Shown: one piece after another, positions 39,924 through 49,364 of the stretch
How positions within the stretch are numbered: position 1 is the first letter of the stretch
Layout of the letters: each line of letters begins with the position of its first letter
Assembly: GCF_009833965.1 (NCBI RefSeq)
Contig: NZ_CP047165.1
Location: 992,001 to 1,056,000 of the forward strand
Reading direction: 5' to 3'
DNA length: 64,000 nucleotides
Source of the DNA: Pelistega ratti
GTDB lineage: Bacteria; Pseudomonadota; Gammaproteobacteria; Burkholderiales; Burkholderiaceae_B
Notes under the pieces: model-generated
Seen by the model: only the letters and a program-made list of their open reading frames with translations
Told to the model about the DNA's origin: nothing
Databases searched by the model: none
Made by a program: the position numbers and the translations under genes

Positions 39924-39959
39924 AATCTTTCTTTCTAAAAATAAATAATGTATAGAAAT

Positions 39960-39988
39960 GTTATAACGCAGTTTAGTATAAAGTGCAA
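39960..39988 (-). promoter_or_regulatory. Sigma70-type promoter of dppA
   Basis: On the minus strand TTGCAC (39988-39983), a 17-base spacer, then TATAAC (39965-39960). The start of transcription would be about 30 bp upstream of the dppA ATG. Confidence 0.75.
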
Positions 39989-40066
39989 CTAGTAGTTTCA
40001 CGAAGTTACCATCATTTTGACAAATCATATACCTATTGACTAAAAATCGTTGAGAATGAGACAAAA

Positions 40067-40099
40067 AAACAGCCATATACCTTTGATATATGACTGTTT
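40067..40099 (-). terminator. Intrinsic terminator downstream of fumA
   Basis: Stem AAACAGCCATATA / TATATGACTGTTT, 12 of 13 paired, followed on the minus strand by TTTTTTT then GTCTC. It lies 28 bp past the fumA stop. Confidence 0.85.
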
Positions 40100-40126
40100 A
40101 TTTTTATAAAGAAACTTAATTAATTT

Positions 40127-41644
40127 CTATTTTTTAATATTTTGGCGAATAATTTTTTGCCATTTCTCTGGACCCGTTGTATGAACAGAAGTACCCGATG
40201 CATCTACGGCTACGGTTACTGGCATATCTTTTACCTCAAATTCATAAATCGCTTCCATTCCTAAATCTTCAAAACCGACAACTTTAGCAGAACGAATCGC
40301 CTTAGACACCAAATAAGCAGAACCACCAACCGCCATTAAATAAGCAGATTGATGTTTTTGAATCGCCTCAATAGCAACAGGCCCACGCTCTGCTTTACCA
40401 ATCATGGCAATAAGCCCTGTATTTGCCAACATCATTTCAGTAAACTTATCCATACGGGTTGCTGTTGTTGGACCAGCAGGGCCTACAACCTCATCACGCA
40501 CAGGATCGACAGGCCCTACATAATAAATGACACGATTTTTAAAATCGACAGGAAGTGGCTCACCTTTAGCAAGCATATCTTGAATACGCTTATGTGCAGC
40601 ATCACGCCCTGTTAGCATTTTACCGTTGAGTAATAGCGTTTGACCGGGTTTCCAGCTTGCCACTTCTTCTTTCGTTAACGTATCTAAATTAACTTGTTTA
40701 GATTGATTGTAGTCAGGCGCCCATTGTACTTTAGGCCAAGCATCTAATGAAGGAATGGGTAAATCTGCCACACCACTACCATCAAGGACAAAATGCACAT
40801 GACGAGTTGCCGCACAGTTTGGAATCATAGCAATCGGCTTAGAAGCAGCGTGTGTTGGGTAAGTATTAATCTTAACATCTAACACAGTTGTCAAACCACC
40901 TAAACCTTGCGCACCAATCCCTAAGGCATTAACTTTCTCATAGAGTTCAATACGTAATTCTTCCACTTTATTTTGAGGGCCACGAGCAAGTAACTCGTAC
41001 ATATTAATATCTTCCATTAGGGATTGCTTAGCCATCAGCATCGCTTTTTCAGCCGTTCCCCCAATACCAATACCCAACATACCCGGAGGACACCAACCTG
41101 CCCCCATTTGAGGAACCATTTTTAATACCCAATCCACAATACTATCACTTGGATTTAACATGGCAAATTTTGTTTTATTTTCAGAACCACCCCCTTTAGC
41201 AGCCACTTGTACATCAATAGTATTGCCAGGAACTAATTCTACCGATAGTACACAGGGTGTGTTATCACGGGTATTTTTACGTTCAAAAATAGGATCCGTT
41301 AAAACAGAGGCACGCAATTTATTATCAGGATTAAGATAACCTTGACGCACCCCCTCATCACAGGCTTCTTGCAATGTTGATGTTAATTCTAATTTAACAT
41401 CCGTGCCTATTTTTAAAAATACATTCACAATTCCTGTGTCTTGACAAATCGGACGATGCCCCTCTGCACACATACGAGAGTTAGTTAAAATTTGGGCAAT
41501 GGCATCTTTAGCGGCAGGATTTTGCTCTTTTTCATAAGCACGCGCAAGATGTTGAATATAGTCTTGTGGGTGATAATAACTAATGAATTGTACTGCATCA
41601 GCAATTGATTGAACCAAATCACTTTCTTTAATAATCGTAGCCAT
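40127..41644 (-). CDS. fumA: Class I fumarate hydratase (iron-sulfur)
   Basis: Oxygen-sensitive [4Fe-4S] fumarase, converting fumarate to malate in the TCA cycle. The 505-residue chain has an N-terminal alpha domain (RPICQDTGIVNVFLKIG, GWCPPGMLGIGIGG, IPNCAATRHVHF, with three cluster-type cysteines) and a C-terminal beta domain (LNGKMLTGRDAAHKRI, YYVGPVDP, VGPAGPTTATRMD, GKAERGP), fused as in the bacterial single-chain enzyme. It is divergent from fumC; a Fur-like site is 105 bp upstream of the start. The name fumA is used for the class; fumB would fit equally well. Confidence 0.94.
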   Translation of the reverse strand: MATIIKESDLVQSIADAVQFISYYHPQDYIQHLARAYEKEQNPAAKDAIAQILTNSRMCAEGHRPICQDTGIVNVFLKIGTDVKLELTSTLQEACDEGVRQGYLNPDNKLRASVLTDPIFERKNTRDNTPCVLSVELVPGNTIDVQVAAKGGGSENKTKFAMLNPSDSIVDWVLKMVPQMGAGWCPPGMLGIGIGGTAEKAMLMAKQSLMEDINMYELLARGPQNKVEELRIELYEKVNALGIGAQGLGGLTTVLDVKINTYPTHAASKPIAMIPNCAATRHVHFVLDGSGVADLPIPSLDAWPKVQWAPDYNQSKQVNLDTLTKEEVASWKPGQTLLLNGKMLTGRDAAHKRIQDMLAKGEPLPVDFKNRVIYYVGPVDPVRDEVVGPAGPTTATRMDKFTEMMLANTGLIAMIGKAERGPVAIEAIQKHQSAYLMAVGGSAYLVSKAIRSAKVVGFEDLGMEAIYEFEVKDMPVTVAVDASGTSVHTTGPEKWQKIIRQNIKK

Positions 41645-41748
41645 AAATAAATATTCTCAATAAAGTCAGTAAAAACGAAATGCCTACATCATACTGGAAT
41701 TTAAGTAGAAACCTGAGCGGGTATCTTGTAAAACCTATGGTTTGTTAG

Positions 41749-41763
41749 TGATAACTATTCTCA
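41749..41763. promoter_or_regulatory. Candidate Fur box upstream of fumA
   Basis: TGATAACTATTCTCA is a 7-1-7 imperfect palindrome (5 of 7 paired) with the ATTCTCA half-site common to betaproteobacterial Fur boxes; it resembles the site by bfr. Confidence 0.4.
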
Positions 41764-42041
41764 TCATTTCGCTAAAATAATAATAAATTCCTTTTAAATA
41801 ACGACTTAACTTTATGAATAAGACAATTAGTTTTTAGATATAACCAGCATTAATTTAAGCAACTTAATACTATTATTTATTGATTTTTTGATAAGCAATT
41901 GGGAAATAATTATCTGTTTAAGCTCTCTTCTGCATCATCTCATTTTAAAAATTGATACCATAAAAGTACATTATATTTCCTAAAAATCTCGCTATAACCC
42001 TATTAAATAGATTGATTTTGCTCATCCATTTTCTCTTTTTC

Positions 42042-42077
42042 TGGTATAGTGCTATTAATTTGTTAATAATTCTTATT
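42042..42077 (+). promoter_or_regulatory. fumC promoter with Fur-box-like operator
   Basis: Extended -10 TGGTATAGT (42042-42050) predicts a start near 42057; the inverted repeat AATAA-TTC-TTATT follows at 42065-42077. It shares ATAATTCTTAT with the palindrome at 22063, and its place just after the start is right for repression. Confidence 0.5.
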
Positions 42078-42107
42078 TTTATTTAGAATATAGTTAGGAG
42101 TAATTTT

Positions 42108-43499
42108 ATGTCAGTAACTCGTATAGAACACGACACAATGGGTAATGTAGAAGTACCCAGTGAGGCATACTGGGGCGCACAAACTCAACGCAGTAAAATG
42201 AACTTTAAAATTGGGGGTGAAACACTTCCTCTTCCCCTTATTCATGCAATGGCGCTGGTTAAAAAGGCAGCAGCCAAAACTAATGCCTCTTTATCACGCA
42301 TCAAACCAGAACAAGCAGAATTAATTATTCAAGCCGCTGATGATGTACTTGCGGGTAAATTTGATCAACAATTTCCTCTTGTCGTATGGCAGACAGGCTC
42401 TGGTACACAATCTAATATGAATATGAATGAAGTGATTGCCAACCGTGCCAATGAAATTGCAGGAACAGGTTTAGCAGCCTATCAACCGATCCACCCTAAC
42501 GATCATGTCAATCATGCTCAATCAACCAATGATTCCTTTCCAACCGCTATTCATGTCGCTGCGGCTATCGAAATCAACCGCTTACTAATCCCTGCTGTTA
42601 CCACTCTCAGAAATACATTAGCCCAAAAAGCAGAACAGTTTAAAGATATAGTTAAAATTGGTCGTACGCATCTTCAAGATGCCACTCCTCTCACGCTAGG
42701 GCAAGAATTTTCTGGTTATGTGAGCCAATTAGACCATAGTTTAGTACGTATTCAAGATGCATTAAAAGGTTTATATGAATTGCCATTAGGTGGTACAGCA
42801 GTAGGAACAGGTCTTAATAGCCACCCAGACTATGCCGTTAAAGCCGCTGAAAACTTAGCTTCTCTTTCTGGCTTACCCTTTGTGACTGCTCCCAATAAAT
42901 TTGAAGCCCTTGCTGGTCGTGATGCTTGCGTTTTTGCATCAGGTGCTTTACGCACATTAGCGGTTAGTTTAAATAAAATTGCCAATGATATTCGCTGGTT
43001 ATCCAGTGGGCCTCGTTGTGGCTTAGGTGAAATCACAATCCCTGAAAATGAACCCGGCTCTTCTATTATGCCGGGCAAAGTCAATCCTACCCAATGTGAA
43101 GCAATGACGATGGTCTATTGCCAAGTGATGGGGAATGATACAACAATTGGTGTGGCAGGTGCTTCTGGTAATTTTGAGCTTAATGTTTATATGCCAGTCA
43201 TTGCTTATAATCTTTTACAGTCTATCCGTTTATTGGGTGATGCGTGCAATAGCTTTAATGATAATTGTGCGGTAGGCATTGAACCGGTTAAAGAAAAAAT
43301 TGATTATTTTCTTCATCACTCATTAATGTTAGTAACAGCACTTAACCGCCATATCGGTTATGAAAATGCCGCCAAAATTGCTAAAACGGCTTATAAAAAT
43401 AATCAGTCGCTCAAAGAAACGGCTATTGCACTGAATTTACTCACTGCCGAGCAGTTTGATAATTTGGTAAAACCTGAAGAAATGGTATCACCCAAATAA
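42108..43499 (+). CDS. fumC: Class II fumarate hydratase
   Basis: Iron-free, oxygen-stable fumarase of the aspartase/fumarase superfamily, 463 residues. It has [40 protein letters not shown] region, [20 protein letters not shown] and the superfamily signature [15 protein letters not shown]. It starts after AGGAG eight bases upstream. With the class I enzyme beside it on the other strand it forms an isozyme pair; iron-sparing use of fumC under Fur is known in other bacteria. Confidence 0.97.
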   Translation: MSVTRIEHDTMGNVEVPSEAYWGAQTQRSKMNFKIGGETLPLPLIHAMALVKKAAAKTNASLSRIKPEQAELIIQAADDVLAGKFDQQFPLVVWQTGSGTQSNMNMNEVIANRANEIAGTGLAAYQPIHPNDHVNHAQSTNDSFPTAIHVAAAIEINRLLIPAVTTLRNTLAQKAEQFKDIVKIGRTHLQDATPLTLGQEFSGYVSQLDHSLVRIQDALKGLYELPLGGTAVGTGLNSHPDYAVKAAENLASLSGLPFVTAPNKFEALAGRDACVFASGALRTLAVSLNKIANDIRWLSSGPRCGLGEITIPENEPGSSIMPGKVNPTQCEAMTMVYCQVMGNDTTIGVAGASGNFELNVYMPVIAYNLLQSIRLLGDACNSFNDNCAVGIEPVKEKIDYFLHHSLMLVTALNRHIGYENAAKIAKTAYKNNQSLKETAIALNLLTAEQFDNLVKPEEMVSPK

Positions 43500-43512
43500 A
43501 TAGTCGCTACCA

Positions 43513-43545
43513 AAGATGGTGTCTTTATAGCAAAGATACCATCTT
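43513..43545 (+). terminator. Hairpin downstream of fumC
   Basis: Stem AAGATGGTGTCTTT / AAAGATACCATCTT (13 of 14 paired), 14 bp past the fumC stop. The following bases (AATTAAAAAT) lack a T-run, so termination may be weak. Confidence 0.6.
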
Positions 43546-43795
43546 AATTAAAAATATTTAATATTTTTAACCAATTGATTTTATTCATTAATATTTTATT
43601 TGATCATTTAAATAATAAAAATTCTAGTTACTAGACAAGCGAAGCAATATCTTTTAGAATGCTAGAAGAGCCTTATATCACAAGGTTTACAATATCAATC
43701 AAATCTTATAAGATATTCCCTTTTTCTAAAAAGATTAAGACAGAATCCAAGTAATAATTTTGTACAAAATTAATGGAAATTAAGGAAATAAAAAA

Positions 43796-44740
43796 ATGAA
43801 AGCAGTAGTCATTTATGAAGCTGGAGGAACAGATAAGCTGATATATCAGGAAGTTCCAAAACCAAAATTTAAAAAAGGTTGGTCTTTAATAAAAGTAAAA
43901 GGATTTGGAATAAATCGATCTGAAATTTTTACAAGAAAAGGATATTCCCCTGATGTTAAATTTCCACGAATACTAGGGATTGAATGTGTTGGCATTGTGG
44001 AGCAGAGCGAAAAGTTTGAAATAGGAACAAAAATAGTATCAATAATGGGGGAAATGGGGAGAGCGTTTGATGGAAGTTATGCAGAGTATGTGCTACTTCC
44101 TAATGAACAAATTTATCCAATAGAAAGTAATTTATCATGGGAGTTATTAGCTGCCATACCTGAAACTTACTATACAGCTTATGGTTCTTTTATAAATCTT
44201 AGAATAATAGAAGAAGATAAGATATTAGTTAGAGGAGCAAGTAGTGCGACTGGAATAGCTTTTTGTAACTTGACAAAGGCACGATTTCCAAAAATTAAAG
44301 TCTATGGAAGTACTCAAAATATATCCAAAAGGGAAGTATTGCTTAAAAGCGGTTTTGATGAAATTTTTGAGGATAAGGGATATATACTACAAACAGAGGA
44401 GAAATTTAACAAAATACTTGAATTAATAGGTCCTCGATCAATTAAGGATTCTATTAAACATCTTAATCGTTTTGGCATTGTTTGTAGTACGGGACAACTT
44501 GGAGAACAGTGGTTTTTAAAAGATTTTGATCCCATAATAGAACTCAAGAATGATATATATTTGACAACATTTTATTCAGGGATTGTTGATTCTTTAAGAT
44601 TAAACGAAATGCTCGATTTTATAAATAAGTATAATGTTATGGCAAATCCTAATAAAATTTTTAAGTTAGATGAAATTCACAAAGCGCATCAATATATAGA
44701 GAGTAAAAACAGTTTTGGAAAAGTAGTGTGTATTGTCTGA
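43796..44740 (+). CDS. Zinc-less alcohol dehydrogenase / quinone oxidoreductase-like protein, probably acquired
   Basis: A 314-residue medium-chain dehydrogenase/reductase similar to NADPH:quinone oxidoreductase. It has MKAVVIYEAGGTDKLIYQEVP, GFGINRSEIFTRKG, RILGIECVG, the SYAEYVLLP segment and a short Rossmann region ILVRGASSATGIAF. No catalytic zinc-binding Cys/His set is visible. Its codons differ from its neighbours: more AGA/AGG (about 6 of 11 Arg) and very many ATA for Ile, suggesting a Gram-positive origin. AAGGAAATAAAAAA precedes the ATG. It stands alone between fumC and the ABC transporter. Substrate unknown. Confidence 0.82.
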   Translation: MKAVVIYEAGGTDKLIYQEVPKPKFKKGWSLIKVKGFGINRSEIFTRKGYSPDVKFPRILGIECVGIVEQSEKFEIGTKIVSIMGEMGRAFDGSYAEYVLLPNEQIYPIESNLSWELLAAIPETYYTAYGSFINLRIIEEDKILVRGASSATGIAFCNLTKARFPKIKVYGSTQNISKREVLLKSGFDEIFEDKGYILQTEEKFNKILELIGPRSIKDSIKHLNRFGIVCSTGQLGEQWFLKDFDPIIELKNDIYLTTFYSGIVDSLRLNEMLDFINKYNVMANPNKIFKLDEIHKAHQYIESKNSFGKVVCIV

Positions 44741-45019
44741 TATCTGAATTTTTGCTAACTATCGATAAAATATAAATTCTTAGAGAAGTAGAATAAAGTG
44801 TACCTATAACATTAGGACAGTTAAAAACCTATAATGATCCAATTTAAACTATTATTATTTCAATATTTCATAGTTTTTTACATTTTAATCATATAGCCTA
44901 TCCACCATTTTTTAACCATTTATTATCGCTATAATCAAGAAGATAGAAATAGCCCAATCTATCCTTTAGTTTTTATCCTAACGATAATCTCCTACGGTTT
45001 AATACAAATAGGAAACCTA

Positions 45020-45745
45020 ATGATTAAATACCAAAATGTCTCTTTATATAAGGCAAATAATGCTATCTTACAAAACTTAACCTTTGAGATTAAAGCACAA
45101 GAATTCTTTGTCTTAATTGGACCTAGTGGTAGTGGTAAAACAACGACCATCAAACTGATTAATCGTCTTATTGAACAAACCGATGGTGATATTCTTTTTC
45201 AGGGAAAACGTCTAAAAGACTTTGATTTAAGGGAATTACGACTAGAAACAGGCTATGTTTTACAACAAATTGCATTATTTCCTAATTTAACAGTAGAAGA
45301 AAATATTGCTCTTATTCCTGATATGAAAAAATGGAATAAGACAGACACCCTAAATAAAACAAAAATATTACTTAGTAAAGTTGGGTTAAATCCCACTCAT
45401 TATCTGCATCGCTTACCCCATGAATTATCAGGTGGTGAACGTCAGCGAGTGGGTATTTTAAGAGCCATTATTGCAAACCCCAAGGTTTTACTCATGGATG
45501 AACCCTTTTCAGCCCTTGACCCTATTAGTCGAGCACAGTTACAAGAACTCATTAAAACACTACATCAAGAATACCAAATGACAACCGTATTCGTTACACA
45601 CGATATGGAAGAAGCATTAAAACTAGCCGATAGAATTTGCTTAATGAAAGCAGGAAAAATCATACAAATTGGTACCCCAGAAGAATTACATCATCAGCCT
45701 GCCAGTACCTTCGTAAGTGATTTTATTCAAAAAAGGAAAATGTAA
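45020..45745 (+). CDS. ABC transporter ATPase (osmoprotectant/ergothioneine type)
   Basis: ATP-binding subunit of the QAT family. 241 residues, with Walker [18 protein letters not shown] (residues 34-50), [17 protein letters not shown], signature [15 protein letters not shown], Walker [14 protein letters not shown] and the H-loop [10 protein letters not shown]. It has no CBS domains, unlike ProV or OpuCA. Its stop overlaps the permease start (TAATG), so they are coupled. Substrate is set by the partner. Confidence 0.9.
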   Translation: MIKYQNVSLYKANNAILQNLTFEIKAQEFFVLIGPSGSGKTTTIKLINRLIEQTDGDILFQGKRLKDFDLRELRLETGYVLQQIALFPNLTVEENIALIPDMKKWNKTDTLNKTKILLSKVGLNPTHYLHRLPHELSGGERQRVGILRAIIANPKVLLMDEPFSALDPISRAQLQELIKTLHQEYQMTTVFVTHDMEEALKLADRICLMKAGKIIQIGTPEELHHQPASTFVSDFIQKRKM

Positions 45746-47274
45746 TGAATCAATTGATAACAAGTTTTTTAGAGCGTTATCCTCAATGGCTAACCGCCCT
45801 ATTTGAACATTTACAGATTTCTTTACTTTCCTTAATTATTGCCATTACTATCGCTGTACCACTTGGTTTATTACTATCACGGAACAAACCACTCAGTGAA
45901 TGGAGTTTACAGATAACAGGCATTTTTCAAACCATTCCTTCCTTAGCCCTACTCGGTCTTTTTATCCCCTTTTTGGGTATTGGTACATTGCCTGCTGTAG
46001 TCGCATTGGTTATTTATGCCATTTTTCCTATCCTACAAGGAACACTAACTGGGTTAGCCACAATTGATCCCTATTTAGAAGAAGCAGCAACTGCCTTTGG
46101 TATGAATAAATGGGAAAAGCTAAAGAAATTTGAATTAGCCTTAGCTATGCCTATCCTTATGGCAGGTATCCGAACCGCTTCTATCATGATTATTGGTACA
46201 GCTACCCTTGCTGCCTTAATTGGAGCAGGTGGGTTAGGCTCATTTATCTTATTAGGTATTGATCGTAGTGATTCAGGACTTATTTTAATTGGTGCTATAT
46301 CCTCTGCCTTACTCGCTATTCTTTTTAGTAGTGTCATTCGATTCTTACAAAATAAAAAACCTCGTACAATATTAATTGCTTTTATCCTTAGCTTACTTAG
46401 TTTAAATATACACTTTCTACTAAAAACCCCATCAAGTAGCCCCTCTCTTATCATTGCAGGAAAACTCGGTGCAGAACCTGAAATTCTGATGAATATGTAT
46501 AAGATATTGATTGAAGATCAAACCAATCTATCCGTAGAAGTAAGACCTAATTTTGGAAAAACAAGTTTTCTATTTGAAGCACTTAAATCAGGGAGTATTG
46601 ATATTTATCCCGAATACACGGGAACCATCACTACAACGTTATTAAAAAATCCACCCTCAGACTTATCCAACAATCCCAATGAAGTCTATACTTATGCTCA
46701 AAAAGCAATTTTGGCGCAAGATAACTTGGTGTACTTAAAACCCATGAAATTCCAAAATACCTATGCCCTTGCCGTACAAGAAGACTATGCAAAAACAAAC
46801 CATTTAACAACTATTTCTAATTTAAAGTATATTCAGAAGAGTGCTATTGCTGGTTTCTCTTTAGAGTTTAACGATCGTAAAGATGGCAATATAGGTCTAA
46901 AAGAACGCTATGGGCTACACCTTAATGTCAAAACAATGGATCCTGCCCTTCGCTATGAAGCCATTAAAAATGGAAACATTCAGATTGCCGAAGTATTCTC
47001 AACAGATAGCAAACTCATTACCTATCAACTCAAGGTGTTAGAAGATGATAAAGGGCTTTTCCCACCCTATCAAGCTGCTCCATTATTAGCAAAAGCAACA
47101 CTTGAAAAATACCCTGAACTAGAAGATATACTAAACCAACTAGCAGATAAAGTATCCACACAAGAAATGAGCCAAATGAACTATACCGTTGATGTCGTTG
47201 GAAAACCTGCCTACCAAGTTGCTAAAGAGTATTTAGAAAAGGAAGGTTTAGTAAAAAGTATTCAACACCAATAA
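45745..47274 (+). CDS. ABC permease fused to substrate-binding domain (EgtU/OpuC type)
   Basis: A 509-residue fusion: residues 1-220 are a QAT permease with the EAA-type loop ([34 protein letters not shown]), and residues 230-509 are an extracytoplasmic binding domain with [49 protein letters not shown], and [15 protein letters not shown]. The architecture matches EgtUBC of Streptococcus pneumoniae and Helicobacter (ergothioneine uptake) and some choline or carnitine OpuC-like importers. The binding domain is tethered to the inner membrane and would face the periplasm. I cannot decide the ligand from sequence; ergothioneine or a quaternary amine is most likely. Confidence 0.88.
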   Translation: MNQLITSFLERYPQWLTALFEHLQISLLSLIIAITIAVPLGLLLSRNKPLSEWSLQITGIFQTIPSLALLGLFIPFLGIGTLPAVVALVIYAIFPILQGTLTGLATIDPYLEEAATAFGMNKWEKLKKFELALAMPILMAGIRTASIMIIGTATLAALIGAGGLGSFILLGIDRSDSGLILIGAISSALLAILFSSVIRFLQNKKPRTILIAFILSLLSLNIHFLLKTPSSSPSLIIAGKLGAEPEILMNMYKILIEDQTNLSVEVRPNFGKTSFLFEALKSGSIDIYPEYTGTITTTLLKNPPSDLSNNPNEVYTYAQKAILAQDNLVYLKPMKFQNTYALAVQEDYAKTNHLTTISNLKYIQKSAIAGFSLEFNDRKDGNIGLKERYGLHLNVKTMDPALRYEAIKNGNIQIAEVFSTDSKLITYQLKVLEDDKGLFPPYQAAPLLAKATLEKYPELEDILNQLADKVSTQEMSQMNYTVDVVGKPAYQVAKEYLEKEGLVKSIQHQ

Positions 47275-47416
47275 TGGTTGATTTAATAAGAAATATAAAC
47301 ACACTTACTCTCTAGGAAAAATAAATACGATTATTTTTTCTCATAATTTATTCATGGTAATATTATCTAAGACAATATCCCTCATGTCTTTTTAATTTTT
47401 ATATAGGAGTTTAATA

Positions 47417-47686
47417 ATGGAATTAAAGAGTTATTTAACGGATGCCGTAAGAGCAGAATTGATAGCAGCACATGCAGATGAAGCATTAATGAATATGGAA
47501 GAAAGTAAAGCAGCGGCTGAGGCAGATGATATGGATACTGCTTGGCGATGGTTAGGAAAAAATGATTTACCTGACTACACTTTAAAATTACTAAAACAAT
47601 CACGAGGAGCAGATTTTATTAGAAAATATGGTTTTAATACAGTTAATGCCGATAAATCGTATGGGGAAAATTGGTTAAATGAGTAA
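47417..47686 (+). CDS. Small protein of unknown function, first gene of a coupled pair
   Basis: Not recognised. 89 residues, acidic, predicted mostly helical, with alanine-rich helices (AVRAELIAAHADEALMNMEE) and a central DDMDTAWRWLGKND. No signal peptide or membrane segment. AGGAG is seven bases from the ATG, and the following gene starts inside its last codons (8-bp overlap), so the two are likely expressed together. It sits in the accessory region next to a convergent zeta-toxin-like pair; a role as small partner of the next protein is possible but unproven. Confidence 0.65.
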   Translation: MELKSYLTDAVRAELIAAHADEALMNMEESKAAAEADDMDTAWRWLGKNDLPDYTLKLLKQSRGADFIRKYGFNTVNADKSYGENWLNE

Positions 47687-48209
47687 GTTAGACTATTACT
47701 TAGCGTTAGAAAGTGAAGGAATCAAAAATTTAATGAAAAGTAGGCTCAATCAATCTATAAAAGATACTCAAAATAATATTTATAAACATATTACACAATC
47801 TACTTTAAAAAAGGATATTGATTCTATTATTGCAAACGAAAAAACAATTTTGAAGGCTGATTTAGAAAGAAATGCTAATAGTCAATCCATGATAAGTAGT
47901 TTAAAAACAGCTTTAAATGAAATTACTGTTATTGAACAACATTTAATACTAGTAGAAAATGCACAAGACTATAAAATGATTAATAAAGCATATAGCCTGC
48001 CCAAAAATCGTAAAGCAGGTTTACCTTATGATGAGGCTAGACAGGCTTTTGCAAGTCATATTACTCGATTAAGTAATATGGATAAAGTACGTCTAAGCGA
48101 TAATGATAAAAAGATTATTAACGCTCGACAGGAAGCGATAAAAGTAGCTTCAGATATTTATAAAGAGAAACAACAAAAAATACTAGGTATTAATGTATGT
48201 TCTATTTAG
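47679..48209 (+). CDS. Helical protein of unknown function, second gene of a coupled pair
   Basis: Not recognised. 176 residues, lysine-rich, predicted almost entirely helical and possibly coiled coil, with segments like KDTQNNIYKHITQSTLKKDIDSII (long amphipathic helices) and LKTALNEITVIEQHLILVENA. It has no transmembrane segment. It overlaps the preceding 89-residue gene by 8 bp and, at its 3' end, overlaps the oppositely transcribed zeta-toxin-like gene by 27 bp, so strong transcription of one could affect the other. Confidence 0.65.
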   Translation: MSKLDYYLALESEGIKNLMKSRLNQSIKDTQNNIYKHITQSTLKKDIDSIIANEKTILKADLERNANSQSMISSLKTALNEITVIEQHLILVENAQDYKMINKAYSLPKNRKAGLPYDEARQAFASHITRLSNMDKVRLSDNDKKIINARQEAIKVASDIYKEKQQKILGINVCSI

Positions 48210-48905
48210 CTCTACCTCAATCACATCACTTGGCATTTGTTGTGTATCTAGTACTGAGTCAAACAACATTTTTTCACGATTAAAAACCCTAAGCCGATTA
48301 ACTAATCTTGTCTTAACTATTGCATCTACATTTTTTGCTAAACAAGCCACTACTAAATCATGATGTTCTTTTGGTGTGTATCGAGGAATTCCACCCGCTT
48401 TTAAATCTTTATCCCCTCTCTCAATAGTGCTTTGCCAGCTTATATCTTTAGGACAAGTGCAAATAATCACCTCTGTACAATAAGCATTTTCTTTAAATTT
48501 ATTGAGTTCTTTTAAGGGAGTTTCAATTGTTCTAAATGTCCCTTCAATAATCACATTAAACCGATGCTTTATAGCTTCATCCCTTACTTTACTTACCATT
48601 AAACCTGCAAAATCACCAGTATATTTAGAAGCCTCTTTATTATGGACTTTATAAATATCTTCATAACGACTATGATAATGCCTATAATCATCACCATTAA
48701 TCACAAGGACATTACCATTTAACTCATCAATCACCTTCTTACTACCAAAGGCTTTTCCTGCTCCGGGCTGACCCCCTAATAACACTATCTTAGGATTATT
48801 TGACGTAGAAAGAGTCTGCCCTAATAGTAAATCACTCCATACATCTTTAAATTTCTTTTCTACATCATCTGTAACGGAATACCCCTCTAAGATTAAACTA
48901 TTCAT
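48183..48905 (-). CDS. Zeta-toxin-family P-loop kinase with altered Walker A
   Basis: 240 residues, of the zeta toxin/PezT superfamily, which phosphorylate UDP-N-acetylglucosamine or related targets. Seen: IVLLGGQPGAGKA (Walker A, residues 40-52), INGDDYRHYHSRYEDI with an Asp in the position of the catalytic base (D72/D73), FNVIIEGTFRT and a lid region RGDKDLKAGGIPRYTPKEHHD. In the P-loop the usual Ser/Thr after Lys is Ala52 (GCC codon), which coordinates Mg in active kinases. It lies 12 bp downstream of a small ORF, its likely antitoxin, and overlaps an unknown convergent gene by 27 bp at the 3' end. Confidence 0.85.
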   Translation of the reverse strand: MNSLILEGYSVTDDVEKKFKDVWSDLLLGQTLSTSNNPKIVLLGGQPGAGKAFGSKKVIDELNGNVLVINGDDYRHYHSRYEDIYKVHNKEASKYTGDFAGLMVSKVRDEAIKHRFNVIIEGTFRTIETPLKELNKFKENAYCTEVIICTCPKDISWQSTIERGDKDLKAGGIPRYTPKEHHDLVVACLAKNVDAIVKTRLVNRLRVFNREKMLFDSVLDTQQMPSDVIEVELNRTYINT

Positions 48906-48917
48906 ATTATCCTCTCC

Positions 48918-49157
48918 TTATTGATATTTTGATTCGATACATTTTATTTCATCTAAGATAACTTCAAAATCTAACGCCTCTGGATAAGATTGATATAAAA
49001 AGTTTCTTATTCTCGCTAAAGCGACTCTATCTTGATGAGGTGGTTCTTCACTGCCAACGATTATCGTTACTTTTGCCAATACCCTAGCTACAAAATTGAG
49101 TAAGACATCTTTCTCCATCACTGTTGCCATCACTATTCTCCCATAAACTTCCTCCAT
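48918..49157 (-). CDS. Small protein upstream of zeta toxin, possible antitoxin
   Basis: 79 residues, predicted helical (VLLNFVARVLAKVTIIV), acidic at the C-terminus; not recognised as epsilon or PezA. It is 12 bp upstream of the zeta-like gene in the same direction, where toxin-antitoxin systems usually place the antitoxin. Two starts are possible: 49157 (AGGG at five bases) and 49130 (MATVMEKD, GGGAG at seven bases, giving 70 residues); I slightly favour the latter but keep the longer coordinates. Confidence 0.6.
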   Translation of the reverse strand: MEEVYGRIVMATVMEKDVLLNFVARVLAKVTIIVGSEEPPHQDRVALARIRNFLYQSYPEALDFEVILDEIKCIESKYQ

Positions 49158-49364
49158 TATATCCCTATTATTTCATCACCATTGAGAAAAAATCTCTATA
49201 ACCATGTCATCTGAAAGTCAAACTTATATAACAGCCCATTATCATCATTAAGTATCTCTTTAATTTATATCAAAATTTATATTACACACAAAAATTCCAC
49301 CCCCCAACACTACCCCTCTATATGGTAAAATTGACCATTATTCTTTTCAGCCTGAGTAACATTC

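Larger units (their letters stand above)
41645..42107. other. Divergent fumA-fumC promoter region
   Basis: 463 bp between the two fumarase genes. It contains two Fur-box-like sites (41749-41763 near fumA, 42065-42077 near fumC) and an extended -10 TGGTATAGT at 42042-42050 for fumC. A decayed segment near 41870 (AGCAACTTAATACTATTATTT) resembles the dispersed repeat slightly. Confidence 0.5.

Noticed and set aside
40050..40063. Fur-like half site TGAGAATGAGACA between dppA and fumA
   Set aside because: Only one arm fits and it lies in the fumA terminator area rather than a promoter.
41860..41890. Possible decayed repeat in the fumA-fumC region
   Set aside because: AGCAACTTAATACTATTATTT resembles the end of copy 1, but no stem arms are detectable.
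43600..43700. Attachment site or insertion-sequence end at the left edge of the accessory region
   Set aside because: Short CTAG-containing palindromes are present, but no direct repeat, tRNA gene, integrase or transposase was seen near 43.5 or 49.3 kb.
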